From contig JAPSIA010000008.1 in the NCBI GenBank assembly GCA_031179215.1, positions 1-46,734 on the forward strand: a DNA stretch of 46,734 nt, given 5' to 3'. The notes under the pieces are model-generated. The model was not told where the DNA came from. It worked only from the letters and a program-made list of their open reading frames with translations, and did not search any database. The translations under genes were made by a program, and so were the position numbers. The stretch comes from Agrococcus sp. (lineage in GTDB: Bacteria; Actinomycetota; Actinomycetes; Actinomycetales; Microbacteriaceae). Shown piece by piece: positions 28,331 to 37,182 of this stretch; the stretch's first letter is position 1; each line of letters starts with the position of its first letter.

Positions 28331-28819
28331 TCAGCCGCGGTAGGTCTGGACGTCCTTGATCTCGACGTCGATCGTCGCGCCGGAGGGCGCCTGGTACGAC
28401 GCGCGCTCACCGATGCGCTTGCCGAGGATCGCGGCCCCGAGCGGGCTCGCCTCGCTGTAGACGTCGAGCTCGTCGCCGGCCTCGGCGATCTCGCGATTGC
28501 CCACGAGGAAGGTCGTCTCGTCACCGGCGATGGTCGCCGTCACGACGGTGCCGGGCTCGACGACGCCGTTCGCCGTCGGCGCCTCGCCGACCTTGGCGGT
28601 GCGCAGCAGCTGCGTGATCTGGGCGATGCGAGCCTCGATCTGCGCCTGGTCGTCCTTGGCGGCGTGGTAGCCGCCGTTCTCCTTGAGGTCGCCCTCGTCG
28701 CGGGCCTCCTCGATGCGCTTGGCGATCTCGGCGCGGACGGGCCCCTGCAGGTGCTCCAGCTCGCCCTGCAGGCGGTCATGCGCCTCCTGGGTGAGCCAGG
28801 TCTCCGTAGTGCCGTTCAT
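28331..28819 (-). CDS. greA: Transcription elongation factor GreA
   Basis: TWLTQEAHDRLQGELEHLQGPVRAEIAKRIEEARDEGDLKENGGYHAAKDDQAQIEARI...SEASPLGAAILGKRIGE. Confidence 0.95.
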   Translation of the reverse strand: MNGTTETWLTQEAHDRLQGELEHLQGPVRAEIAKRIEEARDEGDLKENGGYHAAKDDQAQIEARIAQITQLLRTAKVGEAPTANGVVEPGTVVTATIAGDETTFLVGNREIAEAGDELDVYSEASPLGAAILGKRIGERASYQAPSGATIDVEIKDVQTYRG

Positions 28820-28841
28820 GTCGTCTCCTGATATGCACAGA

Positions 28842-28862
28842 ACCGGCCCCGAGTGGGCCGGT
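28842..28862. terminator. Hairpin between the DUF4307 gene and greA (likely terminator for the minus-strand DUF4307 gene)
   Basis: ACCGGCCC-cgagt-GGGCCGGT. Confidence 0.55.
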
Positions 28863-28873
28863 CCACCGGCATG

Positions 28874-29266
28874 CTACGGCACCCAGCACTCCGAGACCAA
28901 TCCCGTGGTCGCGAGCTCGCTCGTGCGCACCTCCACGACATGCGTGCTCGTGAAGCGCTCGGCGGGCGGCAGCTCGAGCTGCACCCAGCCGACGATCCCG
29001 TAGGCGGTGTTGAGCGCCTCGACGCCGCACTCGACGACGGTGCCCGGCTCGACCGAGACCTCGAAGACGACCTCGACCCTCGAGTCGTCCACGATCGTCA
29101 TGCCGATGTCGCGCGACTGCAGCTGCGTCGACTCCTGCTCGGTGCCGACCCACCACACCCACAGCGTCGCCCCGAGCAGGATGGCGACGAGCACCCCGAC
29201 GCCCAGGAGCCGCTCGCGACGCGAGCGCGCGGGCGTGCGACCGTAGCGGGCTTCGAGGTGGGTCAT
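28874..29266 (-). CDS. DUF4307 domain-containing protein
   Basis: MTHLEARYGRTPARSRRERLLGVGVLVAILLGATLWVWWVGT...VEVVFEVSVEPGTVVECGVEALNTAYGIVGWVQLELP; located between greA and mca as usual in Actinobacteria. Confidence 0.85.
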   Translation of the reverse strand: MTHLEARYGRTPARSRRERLLGVGVLVAILLGATLWVWWVGTEQESTQLQSRDIGMTIVDDSRVEVVFEVSVEPGTVVECGVEALNTAYGIVGWVQLELPPAERFTSTHVVEVRTSELATTGLVSECWVP

Positions 29267-29356
29267 GCGGCCTGTCCGTGGAAGAATGGAGTCCGCTTCC
29301 AGCCTATCCGTCGCGCCCCCGCGCGCGTCGCGCGCTGGACGAGGAGGGGAGAGGCC

Positions 29357-30211
29357 GTGCGACGACTGCTCGCGGTGCATGCGCACCCGGATGACGAGTC
29401 GAGCAAGGGCGCCGCGACGCTCGCGCGCTACGCCGCGGAGGGCGCCGAGGTCACCGTCGTCTCCTGCACGGGTGGCGAGAGCGGCAGCGTGCTCAACGAG
29501 AAGTTCGAGCTCGGCCATCGCGCAGCCCGCGACATGACGGGGCTGCGCAGGCTCGAGATGGCGGCGGCGCAAGCGGCGCTCGGCATCGACCACGTCTGGC
29601 TCGGCTACGTCGACTCGGGGCTGCCCGAGGACGGCGAGCCGCTGCGACCGCTCTCCTTCGCCACGATCCCGGTCGAGGTCTCCGGCCGACCGCTCGTGCG
29701 GCTCATCCGCCGGCTGCGGCCGCAGGTCGTCGTGACCTACGACGAGACCGGCGGCTACCCGCACCCCGACCACATCCGCTGCCACGAGGTGACGATGTGG
29801 GCCGTCGAGCGCGCGGCGGCGGGGCTGCCGGAGCTCGGTGAGCCGTGGGAGGTGCAGAAGCTGTACTTCGACCGCAGCATGAGCGGCGCTCGGACGCGCG
29901 CGCTGCTGGAGGCGCTCGAGCACGCGGCTCCCCACGACGAGCGGCTGCCGTTCGTGCGCGAGTGGGCGGCGCGGCTCGCCGACCGCGGCGAGACGATGAC
30001 GACGCGCGTCGACGTGAGCGCGCACCTCGAGGCGCGCGACACCGCCCTGCGCGCGCACGCGAGCCAGGTCGATCCCGACTCGCGCTTCTTCTTCTGGCCC
30101 AACGAGCTGCTGCGGCAGACGTGGCCGACCGATGACTACGAGCTCGTGCGACCGCGCGGGCCGCGCGCCGCCGTGGAGGACGACCTGTTCGCAGGCGTCG
30201 AGGAGGACTGA
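29357..30211 (+). CDS. mca: Mycothiol S-conjugate amidase
   Basis: LLAVHAHPDDESSKGAATLARYAAEGAEVTVVSCTGGESGSVLN...TYDETGGYPHPDHIRCHEVT...WPNELLRQTWPTDDYEL. Confidence 0.9.
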   Translation: MRRLLAVHAHPDDESSKGAATLARYAAEGAEVTVVSCTGGESGSVLNEKFELGHRAARDMTGLRRLEMAAAQAALGIDHVWLGYVDSGLPEDGEPLRPLSFATIPVEVSGRPLVRLIRRLRPQVVVTYDETGGYPHPDHIRCHEVTMWAVERAAAGLPELGEPWEVQKLYFDRSMSGARTRALLEALEHAAPHDERLPFVREWAARLADRGETMTTRVDVSAHLEARDTALRAHASQVDPDSRFFFWPNELLRQTWPTDDYELVRPRGPRAAVEDDLFAGVEED

Positions 30212-30507
30212 TGCGCCTGCTGAGCCAGGAGCTGCCGTACGACCCCAACCAGGTCACGCCCGGCGTGATCGGGTTCGTCGTGACCGCGCTGCTCGCGGTC
30301 GTCGTCATGCTGCTGCTGTGGGACTTCAATCGCCGCGTGCGCCGCATCAACGACCGCGAGGAGATCAAGGAGCGGCTACAGGCCGAGCTCGCCGCGAGCG
30401 AGCGCTTGAGCGCCGCGGCATCGTCCTCGGCGCCGGCCGACGGCGACGCGCAGGCTCCCTCGGAGTCCACTGCGGAGCCAGAGGCGCCGCAGCCGCCGCG
30501 CGGCTGA
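30211..30507 (+). CDS. Hypothetical small membrane protein
   Basis: 98 aa, one TM (GVIGFVVTALLAVVVMLLLWDF) plus charged coiled region; overlaps the mca stop. Confidence 0.75.
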   Translation: MRLLSQELPYDPNQVTPGVIGFVVTALLAVVVMLLLWDFNRRVRRINDREEIKERLQAELAASERLSAAASSSAPADGDAQAPSESTAEPEAPQPPRG

Positions 30508-30543
30508 CCCCGATCGCCCGGGCGCTCGCGGCAGCGAGAGCGA

Positions 30544-30936
30544 TCACAGGACGCGGATCGCCGTCGCGCGCCACCTGCCGTCGAGGCCCTCGAGCCTGAT
30601 CGCGACCGCGCGGGTGCGCGCGGCCGAGCGGACGACGACCGCGCCTTCGACGACGCCGTCCGCGGCGTGGCACGCGCGCACGCTCCCGATCGCGAACCCG
30701 GGGACCTCGCGCTGCCGCTGCCTCGCGCGCTCGCGCCTCGCCACGAGCGCGCGCTCGGTCAGCAGGTCGAAGAGCGGCTCGGTCACGAAGCGCGCGATCT
30801 GCTGCACCTCGCGCACGCCGAGCAGGATCTCGATGACCGCTGCGGCCAGGTTCTCGAGCAGCGGCCCCGGCGCCGGCAGGTCTGCGGAGGAGCAGGGCTG
30901 GAAGTCGAAGAACTCCTCGGCGTCCACGGTGGTCAT
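30544..30936 (-). CDS. Rv3235 family protein
   Basis: MTTVDAEEFFDFQPCSSADLPAPGPLLENLAAAVIEILLGVREVQQIARFVTEPLFDLLTERALVARRERA...RACHAADGVVEGAVVVRSAARTRAVAIRLEGLDGRWRATAIRVL. Confidence 0.75.
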   Translation of the reverse strand: MTTVDAEEFFDFQPCSSADLPAPGPLLENLAAAVIEILLGVREVQQIARFVTEPLFDLLTERALVARRERARQRQREVPGFAIGSVRACHAADGVVEGAVVVRSAARTRAVAIRLEGLDGRWRATAIRVL

Positions 30937-31098
30937 CCGCTGTCTCGTCGCACGCACACTGCCTCCTCGCAACCGCTGCCGCGGTGGCGGCCCGCCCTGG
31001 CGCCGCCGTGGGGGAGAACGTAGTCCTCTCGGCGCGAGCGGGTCGATGGGCAGAGGTCCCCTGTGGACAACCGGTCTCCGGCTCGCGCTCGGGCGGCA

Positions 31099-31104
31099 TA
31101 GATT
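31099..31104 (+). promoter_or_regulatory. Putative leaderless -10 (TAGATT)
   Basis: TAGATT, 6 nt, then GTG at 31111. Confidence 0.5.
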
Positions 31105-31110
31105 CGCCGC

Positions 31111-31680
31111 GTGCGCTTCGAGGACCTGTTCGACGACCTGGAGAGCCAGCTCGAGGCCGAGCTGGGCGCCGAGCAGCGCGACCTGCAGGCGGAGGAGGAG
31201 CGCTTCCGCATCGGCCGGCTCGAGCTGCGCGACCGCATCGCCGCCGCGCCGAGGCTGCTCGACCTGACGCTGCGGGCGGGAGCGCGGCTGCGCGTGCGGC
31301 GGATGGCGCTCGGGCGCGACTGGCTCAACGGCATCGTCGTCGAGGGCGCCCCGGCCGACACGGGCGCCGTCGTGCCGCTGCACGCCATCGTCGGCGTCGA
31401 GCTCGACGGCGACGGCGCGGCGGCGTCGGTGCGGCCAGCGGGCTCGCAGCCGGACCTGCAGGCGCGGCTCAGCTTCGCCTTCGCGCTGCGCGATCTCGCG
31501 CGCCGCCGCGCGACGGTCATCCTCGAGGGCGCGGCGCCGGTCGCGGGCACGATCGACCGCGTGGGGCGCGACCACCTCGACCTCGCCGTCCACGAGCCGG
31601 GGGAGCCGCCTCGGCTGGGCGCCGTGCGAGCGTGGCGCGTCGTGCCGTTCGCCGCGTTCGACTGGGTCCGGCTGCCCTGA
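31111..31680 (+). CDS. Hypothetical protein
   Basis: Open frame from GTG; MRFEDLFDDLESQLEAELGAEQRDLQAEEERFRIGRLELRDRIAAAP...; promoter-like element upstream, consistent coding bias. Confidence 0.72.
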   Translation: MRFEDLFDDLESQLEAELGAEQRDLQAEEERFRIGRLELRDRIAAAPRLLDLTLRAGARLRVRRMALGRDWLNGIVVEGAPADTGAVVPLHAIVGVELDGDGAAASVRPAGSQPDLQARLSFAFALRDLARRRATVILEGAAPVAGTIDRVGRDHLDLAVHEPGEPPRLGAVRAWRVVPFAAFDWVRLP

Positions 31681-31710
31681 GCCGAGCGCGCCGCGGCGCT
31701 CGCCACGCGC

Positions 31711-31959
31711 TCAGCGGTCGCCGAAGAGGTCGGCGATGCTCGCAGACTGTGCCTCGCGCCACAGCCCCCGCCGCCGCTCGAGCTCGAGCTCGCGGTCGAT
31801 CCACGCCTCCACCTCGTCGTCGGCGACGCGCCACGCGCCGCGCACGCGCAAGCCGCGCAGGTCGCCCGCCTCGAGCAGCTCGACGACGGCGGCGGGCGTC
31901 GTGCCCAGCACGTCGGCGACGTCGGCGACGGCGAGGAATCGACGGGGCTCCATCGGCAT
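31711..31959 (-). CDS. Helix-turn-helix (excisionase/MerR-like) DNA-binding domain protein
   Basis: MPMEPRRFLAVADVADVLGTTPAAVVELLEAGDLRGLRVRGAWRVADDEVEAWIDREL. Confidence 0.82.
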   Translation of the reverse strand: MPMEPRRFLAVADVADVLGTTPAAVVELLEAGDLRGLRVRGAWRVADDEVEAWIDRELELERRRGLWREAQSASIADLFGDR

Positions 31960-31960
31960 G

Positions 31961-31975
31961 GCCCCATTGTGGGGC
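31961..31975. promoter_or_regulatory. Inverted repeat overlapping the promoter of the HTH gene
   Basis: GCCCCA-TTG-TGGGGC immediately upstream of the minus-strand ATG; contains CACAAT (minus strand), 6 nt from the start. Confidence 0.5.
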
Positions 31976-32063
31976 ACGCCTCCCGTGCGCGAGCGGACGC
32001 TGTGGAGAACTTCCGCGGCGTGTCGACGCGACCTGCCAGGTTGGGTGCGTCGAGGAGGATGGC

Positions 32064-32675
32064 ATGGCAGCACGCCGCACGTGGATGGACCCGAGGCTCG
32101 TGATCGGCGTGGCGCTCGTGCTCGCATCGCTCGCCGGGGTGTGGCTCGTCGTCGAGCAGTCCTCCCGCACCGAGACCGCCTGGGCCGCGACGCGCACGCT
32201 CCTCCCCGGCGAGGTGGTCGCCGCCGATGCCGTGGAGCGCGTCGAGGTGCGCCTGCCGCACGCGCAGGGGCGGTACCTCGATGCGTCGGCCGACCCGGTG
32301 GGCATGGTGGTCGCCTCGACCGTCGGCGCGGGGGAGGTGCTGCCGCTGCGAGCCCTCGGCGACGAGGCGAGCGAGGACCGCGCCGCGGTCGTCATCGACG
32401 TCGAGGGGGCGCTCGCGAGCGCGGTGCGCGCCGGCGCGCTCGTCGACGTGTGGACGGCGGCGCCGGGCGACGAGGGCTTCGAGGCACCGGCCGTGCTCGT
32501 CGACGACGCGATCGTCGTGGGGGTCGTCGAGGACGAGTCGATCCTCGCGAGCTCCGCTCGGCAGCTCGAGCTCCTCGTCCCGAGCGACGAGACCGCCGCG
32601 CTGCTCGAGGCGATCGCCGACGAGCACGCGCTCTCGGTCGTGCCGCTCGCGCAGCCCCTCGGAGCCGCGCCGTGA
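32064..32675 (+). CDS. SAF domain-containing protein (CpaB-like)
   Basis: N-terminal TM, then RTLLPGEVVAADAVERVEVRLPHAQGRYLDASADPVGMVVASTVGAGEVLPLRAL, a SAF/Flp pilus assembly CpaB pattern. Confidence 0.8.
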   Translation: MAARRTWMDPRLVIGVALVLASLAGVWLVVEQSSRTETAWAATRTLLPGEVVAADAVERVEVRLPHAQGRYLDASADPVGMVVASTVGAGEVLPLRALGDEASEDRAAVVIDVEGALASAVRAGALVDVWTAAPGDEGFEAPAVLVDDAIVVGVVEDESILASSARQLELLVPSDETAALLEAIADEHALSVVPLAQPLGAAP

Positions 32676-33922
32676 TCGGCATCGCCGTCTCCGCGCCGCT
32701 CGAGCGCGAGGACGCGATCGTCCGCGAGGCCGCCCGGCACGGCCACCGCATCGCGATCCGCGCCGCGACCGCCGACGACCTGCTCGAGCGGCTCGCCGCG
32801 AGGCCGGCGGGCGCCGAGCCCCGCATCGACCTCGTGCTCGTCGTCGCCGACGAGCGCCACCTCAGCCGAGGGCTCGTCGACGCGTGCGACGCCCGCGGCC
32901 TGCGGCTCATCGCCCTCGCCGACGGCCCGGCGGAGCGCGCGCGAGCGCAGACGCTCGCGGTCGACGCCGTCGCGTGGGCAGCGGGCTTCGCGGCGGTCGA
33001 GCAGCGCGCTCGCCCGACGGCCCAGCTCCGCGATGCGGTGCCTCCGCGCGGCAGGGTCGTCGCGGTGTGGGGGCCCGCAGGATCGCCCGGGCGCACGACC
33101 GCGGCGATCGCGCTCGCGGCCGAGCTCGCGCTCCTCGGGCAGCGCGTCGCGCTCGTCGACGCCGACACGACGAGCGCCGCGGTCGCGCCCGCCCTCGGCC
33201 TGCTCGACGAGTCGCCCGGGTTCGCGGCGGCCGCGCGCCTCGCGCGGGCGCGCAGCCTCACGGTCGACGAGCTCGACCGCATCAGCCAGTGCGTCGAGAC
33301 GATGGGAGGCTCGTTGCGCGTGCTGACCGGGATCGGGCGCGCGAGCCGCTGGCCGGAGCTCGGAGCCGACCGGGTCTCGGAGGTGCTCGAGCGCTGCCGC
33401 GACTGGGTCGACGTCGCGGTCGTCGACGTCGCGGCGAGCATCGAGCGCGACGAGGAGATCTCGAGCGACCTCTTCGCACCGCGCAGGCATGCCGCGACCA
33501 TCGCGACGCTCGAGGCCGCCGACGAGGTCGTGGCGATGGCGGGCGGAGACGCGGTCGGCATCGCCCGGCTCGTGCGGGCGCTGCCGGAGCTGCGCGAGGT
33601 CGTCCCGCACGCGCGGGTGCGCGTCGTCGTGAACAAGGTGCGCGCATCCGCGATCGGCGTCGCGCCCGAGCGCGCCGTGCAGGAGACCCTGCGCCGGCTC
33701 GCGGGCGTCACGCCGGAGGCGTGCTGGCCCTTCGACGCGCGCGCGGCCGACGCCGCGCTGCTCGAGGGGCGACCGCTCGTCGACGTCGCGGGACGCTCGC
33801 GGCTGCGCCGGCGCGTGCAGGAGCTCGCGACGGCGCTCGCGCCCGCCGCCGCGCCCGCGAGCCGCGCGTCGCTGCGGGCCGCGGAGCGTCCGCGGAGGCG
33901 CTGGCTGCCCGCGCTACGCTGA
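32672..33922 (+). CDS. ParA/MinD-like P-loop protein (CpaE-like)
   Basis: GTG overlaps the upstream stop; VVAVWGPAGSPGRTTAAIALAAELALLGQRVALVDADTTSAAVAPALGLLDESPGFAAAARLAR. Confidence 0.78.
   Translation: MIGIAVSAPLEREDAIVREAARHGHRIAIRAATADDLLERLAARPAGAEPRIDLVLVVADERHLSRGLVDACDARGLRLIALADGPAERARAQTLAVDAVAWAAGFAAVEQRARPTAQLRDAVPPRGRVVAVWGPAGSPGRTTAAIALAAELALLGQRVALVDADTTSAAVAPALGLLDESPGFAAAARLARARSLTVDELDRISQCVETMGGSLRVLTGIGRASRWPELGADRVSEVLERCRDWVDVAVVDVAASIERDEEISSDLFAPRRHAATIATLEAADEVVAMAGGDAVGIARLVRALPELREVVPHARVRVVVNKVRASAIGVAPERAVQETLRRLAGVTPEACWPFDARAADAALLEGRPLVDVAGRSRLRRRVQELATALAPAAAPASRASLRAAERPRRRWLPALR
33915..33920 (+). promoter_or_regulatory. Putative leaderless -10 (TACGCT)
   Basis: TACGCT, 6 nt, then GTG at 33927. 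Confidence 0.4.
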
Positions 33923-33926
33923 ACCG

Positions 33927-35438
33927 GTGACGAGCCTGACCTCGATCGCCGAGCGATACGGCCAGCTGAGCCAGCCCGACGTGCAGTGGCTGCATCGGCT
34001 CGTGGCCGACTTCCAGCTGCTCGCCGACCTCGCGATCGGCGACATCGTGCTGTGGCTGCCCACCGGCGACGACGACGGCTACATCGCCGTGCAGCACGCC
34101 CGCCCCGCGGGCGCGGCGACGCTCTTCTACCGCGACATCGTGGGCCAGCCGGTGCGGAACGCGTGGCGCGAGCAAGTGGGCCGCGCGTTCGAGGAAGGCG
34201 TCTCGCTCGACGCCGACTCGCCCGAATGGGGCGTCGAGTCCGACGCGAAGGTGCGCGCCATCCCGGTGCGCCGCCGCGAGGTCGAGCCGTCGGTCGCCGT
34301 CATCCCGCGGCCCATCGCCGTCATCACCCGGCACGCCAACTACGCCGACACGCGCAGCGCCGGCCGGCTCGAGCGCACGTTCCGGGACTGCGCCGCCGAG
34401 CTGTTCCGCATGATCGCCGCGGGCGACTTCCCCGATCAGGCGGCGCCGTCGGGCCCGCGCAGGGGGGCCGCTCGCGCATCCGACGGGCTCATCCGCCTCG
34501 ACCAGGCGGGCATCGTCACCTTCGCGAGCCCGAACGCGCTCTCGGCCTTCACGCGGCTCGGCTTCCGCGGCGAGCTCGAGGGCGAGTCGCTCGCCGAGAT
34601 CACGACCGAGCTCATCGACGAGTCGCACGAGGTCGACGAGGCGCTGCCGCTCGTCGTCACCGGGCGTGCGCCGTGGCGCACCGACATCGAGACGCGCCTC
34701 GTGACGCTGACGCTCCGAGCCGTGCCGCTGCGGCGCGGGTCCGAGCGGCTCGGCGCGATCGTGCTCGTGCGCGACGTCACCGACATGCGCGCGCAGGAGC
34801 AGACGCTCATCACGAAGGATGCGACGATCCGCGAGATCCACCACCGCGTGAAGAACAACCTGCAGACCGTCGCCGCGCTGCTGCGGATCCAGTCGCGGCG
34901 CACGAGCAGCGAGGAGTCGCGGGCGGCGCTGCAGAACGCCGAGCGTCGCGTCTCGTCGATCGCCGTCGTGCACGACACGCTCTCGGAGGGCCTCAGCCAG
35001 TCGGTCGACTTCGATCAGGTCTTCGACCGCGCGATGAAGCTCACGAGCGAGGTCGCCTCGATCCACGGCGCGCACGTGCGCACCGAGCGGAAGGGGTCGT
35101 TCGGCGTGCTGCCGAGCGGCTACGCGACGCCGCTCGCCCTCGCGCTCACGGAGCTCGTGACGAACGCCGTCGAGCACGGCCTCGCGGGCAGGCAGGACGG
35201 GCTCGTGCGCATCACGGCGACGCGCGACGAGGGCTGGCTCACCGTGCAGGTGTGCGACAACGGCTCCGGGCTGCCGCCGGGCCGCGTGGGCTCCGGCCTC
35301 GGGACGCAGATCGTCAAGACGCTCGTCACGGGCGAGCTCTCGGGCTCGATCGACTGGGGCGCGAGGGCCGTCGAAGGCACCGAGGTGACGGTGAAGGTGC
35401 CGCTGTCGTACATCCGCGAGGACGACGAGCGCGTCTGA
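33927..35438 (+). CDS. Sensor histidine kinase, PdtaS-like (HisKA_2 type)
   Basis: GAF-like N-terminus, PAS, then IREIHHRVKNNLQTVAALLRIQSRR...LALALTELVTNAVEHGLAG...VCDNGSGLPPG. Confidence 0.9.
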   Translation: MTSLTSIAERYGQLSQPDVQWLHRLVADFQLLADLAIGDIVLWLPTGDDDGYIAVQHARPAGAATLFYRDIVGQPVRNAWREQVGRAFEEGVSLDADSPEWGVESDAKVRAIPVRRREVEPSVAVIPRPIAVITRHANYADTRSAGRLERTFRDCAAELFRMIAAGDFPDQAAPSGPRRGAARASDGLIRLDQAGIVTFASPNALSAFTRLGFRGELEGESLAEITTELIDESHEVDEALPLVVTGRAPWRTDIETRLVTLTLRAVPLRRGSERLGAIVLVRDVTDMRAQEQTLITKDATIREIHHRVKNNLQTVAALLRIQSRRTSSEESRAALQNAERRVSSIAVVHDTLSEGLSQSVDFDQVFDRAMKLTSEVASIHGAHVRTERKGSFGVLPSGYATPLALALTELVTNAVEHGLAGRQDGLVRITATRDEGWLTVQVCDNGSGLPPGRVGSGLGTQIVKTLVTGELSGSIDWGARAVEGTEVTVKVPLSYIREDDERV

Positions 35439-35462
35439 GCGAGCCTGGCCCCGCGCACACGA

Positions 35463-35492
35463 GAGCGGGGCCGCCCGAAGGCGACCCCGCTC
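35463..35492. terminator. Bidirectional terminator between the PdtaS-like gene and whiB
   Basis: GAGCGGGGccGCC-cgaa-GGCgaCCCCGCTC. Confidence 0.7.
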
Positions 35493-35508
35493 CTGTGCGT
35501 TCGCTGCG

Positions 35509-35757
35509 TCAGCCGGCGCGACGGGCGCGCGCTGCGCGGCGCTTGAGCGCGCGGCGCTCGTCCTCCGACAGCCCGCCCCAGACACCCGAGTCCTGGTTCG
35601 TCTCGAGGGCGTACTGCAGGCACTGCTCGGTCACCGGGCACGTCGCGCACACGGCCTTCGCCTTCTCGATCTGCTCGAGCGCCGGACCGGTGTTGCCGAC
35701 CGGGAAGAACAGCTCCGGGTCCACCGTGAGGCAGGCAGCGTCATCACGCCAATCCAT
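35509..35757 (-). CDS. WhiB family transcriptional regulator (WhiB1-like)
   Basis: MDWRDDAACLTVDPELFFPVGNTGPALEQIEKAKAVCATCPVTEQCLQYALETNQDSGVWGGLSEDERRALKRR: four Cys and GVWGG. Confidence 0.95.
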   Translation of the reverse strand: MDWRDDAACLTVDPELFFPVGNTGPALEQIEKAKAVCATCPVTEQCLQYALETNQDSGVWGGLSEDERRALKRRAARARRAG

Positions 35758-35895
35758 ACATGTGCTCCTTGTACATTGGAGGGGGGAAGTCGCGCTTCGC
35801 GGTCGCCCGCGGCGCAGAAGTCTCAGGGCGCAGCTCCGGTGCCGCCCGACGTTCCATGCTTCCACAGCGCCCCATGAGAGGCAAGGGTTTCTTCT

Positions 35896-36297
35896 GTGAG
35901 CGATCACTCCAGGCTTCGTCCCGCGACGGCCACGTGGGCCGGATCGCTCCTCCTGCTCGAAGCGCTCGGGATGCTGGCGATCGCCGCCTGGACGGCGATC
36001 GAGGCGCTCGGCGACCCGCCGGCGCACATCGCCGGCGGCCTCTTCCTCGCGGCGATCGCGGCCGGCTCGGCCTTCTTCCTGCTGCAGACGGGGCGGGCCA
36101 TGCTCGACGGGCGCGCGTGGTCGCGATCGGCGGCGGTCGTGTGGCAGGTGCTGCAGATCGGCGTCGCGGCGGGCACGTTCGACGGGGGCGAGGGGCCGGT
36201 GTGGCTCGCGCTCATCCTCGCGGGCCTCGCAGGCACGGTCATGGTGCTCGTGCTGCGCGGCAGCGTCACGCGCTGGCTGCATCCCGACGCCGCGTAG
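35896..36297 (+). CDS. Hypothetical membrane protein
   Basis: 133-aa GTG-start ORF with four hydrophobic segments. Confidence 0.72.
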   Translation: MSDHSRLRPATATWAGSLLLLEALGMLAIAAWTAIEALGDPPAHIAGGLFLAAIAAGSAFFLLQTGRAMLDGRAWSRSAAVVWQVLQIGVAAGTFDGGEGPVWLALILAGLAGTVMVLVLRGSVTRWLHPDAA

Positions 36298-36351
36298 TCC
36301 TGCCCGCTGGCGATGCCTCCCGCGGGCGCCGAGCGGCTCGAGGCGTCGGCG

Positions 36352-36822
36352 TCAGGCGCCGAAGCCGAGCCGCTTGCCGAGCATCGCGAGGTGCCCCTTC
36401 GCCTTCGTGTTGTAGAAGGCGTGCGTGACGACGCCCTGCTCGTCGAGCACGAACGTCGAGCGCCGCACGCCCTCGACGATGCGGCCGTAGCTGTTCTTCT
36501 CGCCGAAGGTGCCCCACGCGCGATGCACGGCGAGGTCCTCGTCGCTCAGCAGCGGGAACGTGAGCCCATCGAGCTCGTGCGCGCGCGCGAGCCGCTCGAT
36601 CGGGTCGCGTGAGATGCCGACCACGGCGTAGCCGTGCTCCGCCAGGTCCGGCAGCCGGTCGCGGAAGTCGCACGCCTGCTGCTTGCACGCGACGGTGAGC
36701 GCCTGCGGGTAGAAGTAGACGATCGCCTTGCGGCCGCGGAGGTCGGCGAGCGAGACGGGAGCGCCGTCCTGATCGGGCAGCGTGAAGTCGGGTGCTGGCA
36801 TGCCTGGCTCGAGGTGCGTCAT
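36352..36822 (-). CDS. bcp: Thioredoxin-dependent thiol peroxidase (Bcp/PrxQ-type)
   Basis: GMPAPDFTLPDQDGAPVSLADLRGRKAIVYFYPQALTVACKQQACDFRDRLPDL...GISRDPIERLARAHELDGLTFPLLSDED. Confidence 0.92.
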   Translation of the reverse strand: MTHLEPGMPAPDFTLPDQDGAPVSLADLRGRKAIVYFYPQALTVACKQQACDFRDRLPDLAEHGYAVVGISRDPIERLARAHELDGLTFPLLSDEDLAVHRAWGTFGEKNSYGRIVEGVRRSTFVLDEQGVVTHAFYNTKAKGHLAMLGKRLGFGA

Positions 36823-36891
36823 CCGCTCCATCCAAGCAGTGCGCACGAGCGCGGATCTTCTGCTACAGTTGATCCTCGGCCGCCAGGCCAT

Positions 36892-36964
36892 GCACCTCTA
36901 GCTCAATTGGCAGAGCAGTTGACTCTTAATCAATTGGTTCCGGGTTCGAGTCCCGGGGGGTGTA
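36892..36964 (+). tRNA. tRNA-Lys (anticodon CTT)
   Basis: GCACCTC TA GCTCAATTGGCAGAGC A GTTGA CTCTTAA TCAAT TGGTT CCGGG TTCGAGT CCCGG GGGGTGT A: full cloverleaf, no encoded CCA. Confidence 0.93.
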
Positions 36965-36969
36965 CAGCG

Positions 36970-37011
36970 GAAGGGCCCCTGATCGGCAGCAGTGCGGAGC
37001 AGGGGCCCTTC
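36970..37011 (+). terminator. Terminator after tRNA-Lys
   Basis: GAAGGGCCCCTG-N18-CAGGGGCCCTTC, perfect 12-bp stem. Confidence 0.75.
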
Positions 37012-37182
37012 TCTCGTCCCCAGGCCCCCGCGGGAGGCGGCGGTCGCGCCGCAGGGGCTCCACGCGACGTCGGCGGCGATGCTGCGCGCGAGCTGGCGCC
37101 GCGACGACGGCTGTACGCGACGCCCGTGCTCTGATGGACTGATGGCGACTGCTCGCCTGCTGTCGACGAGGGAGATGCGCTG

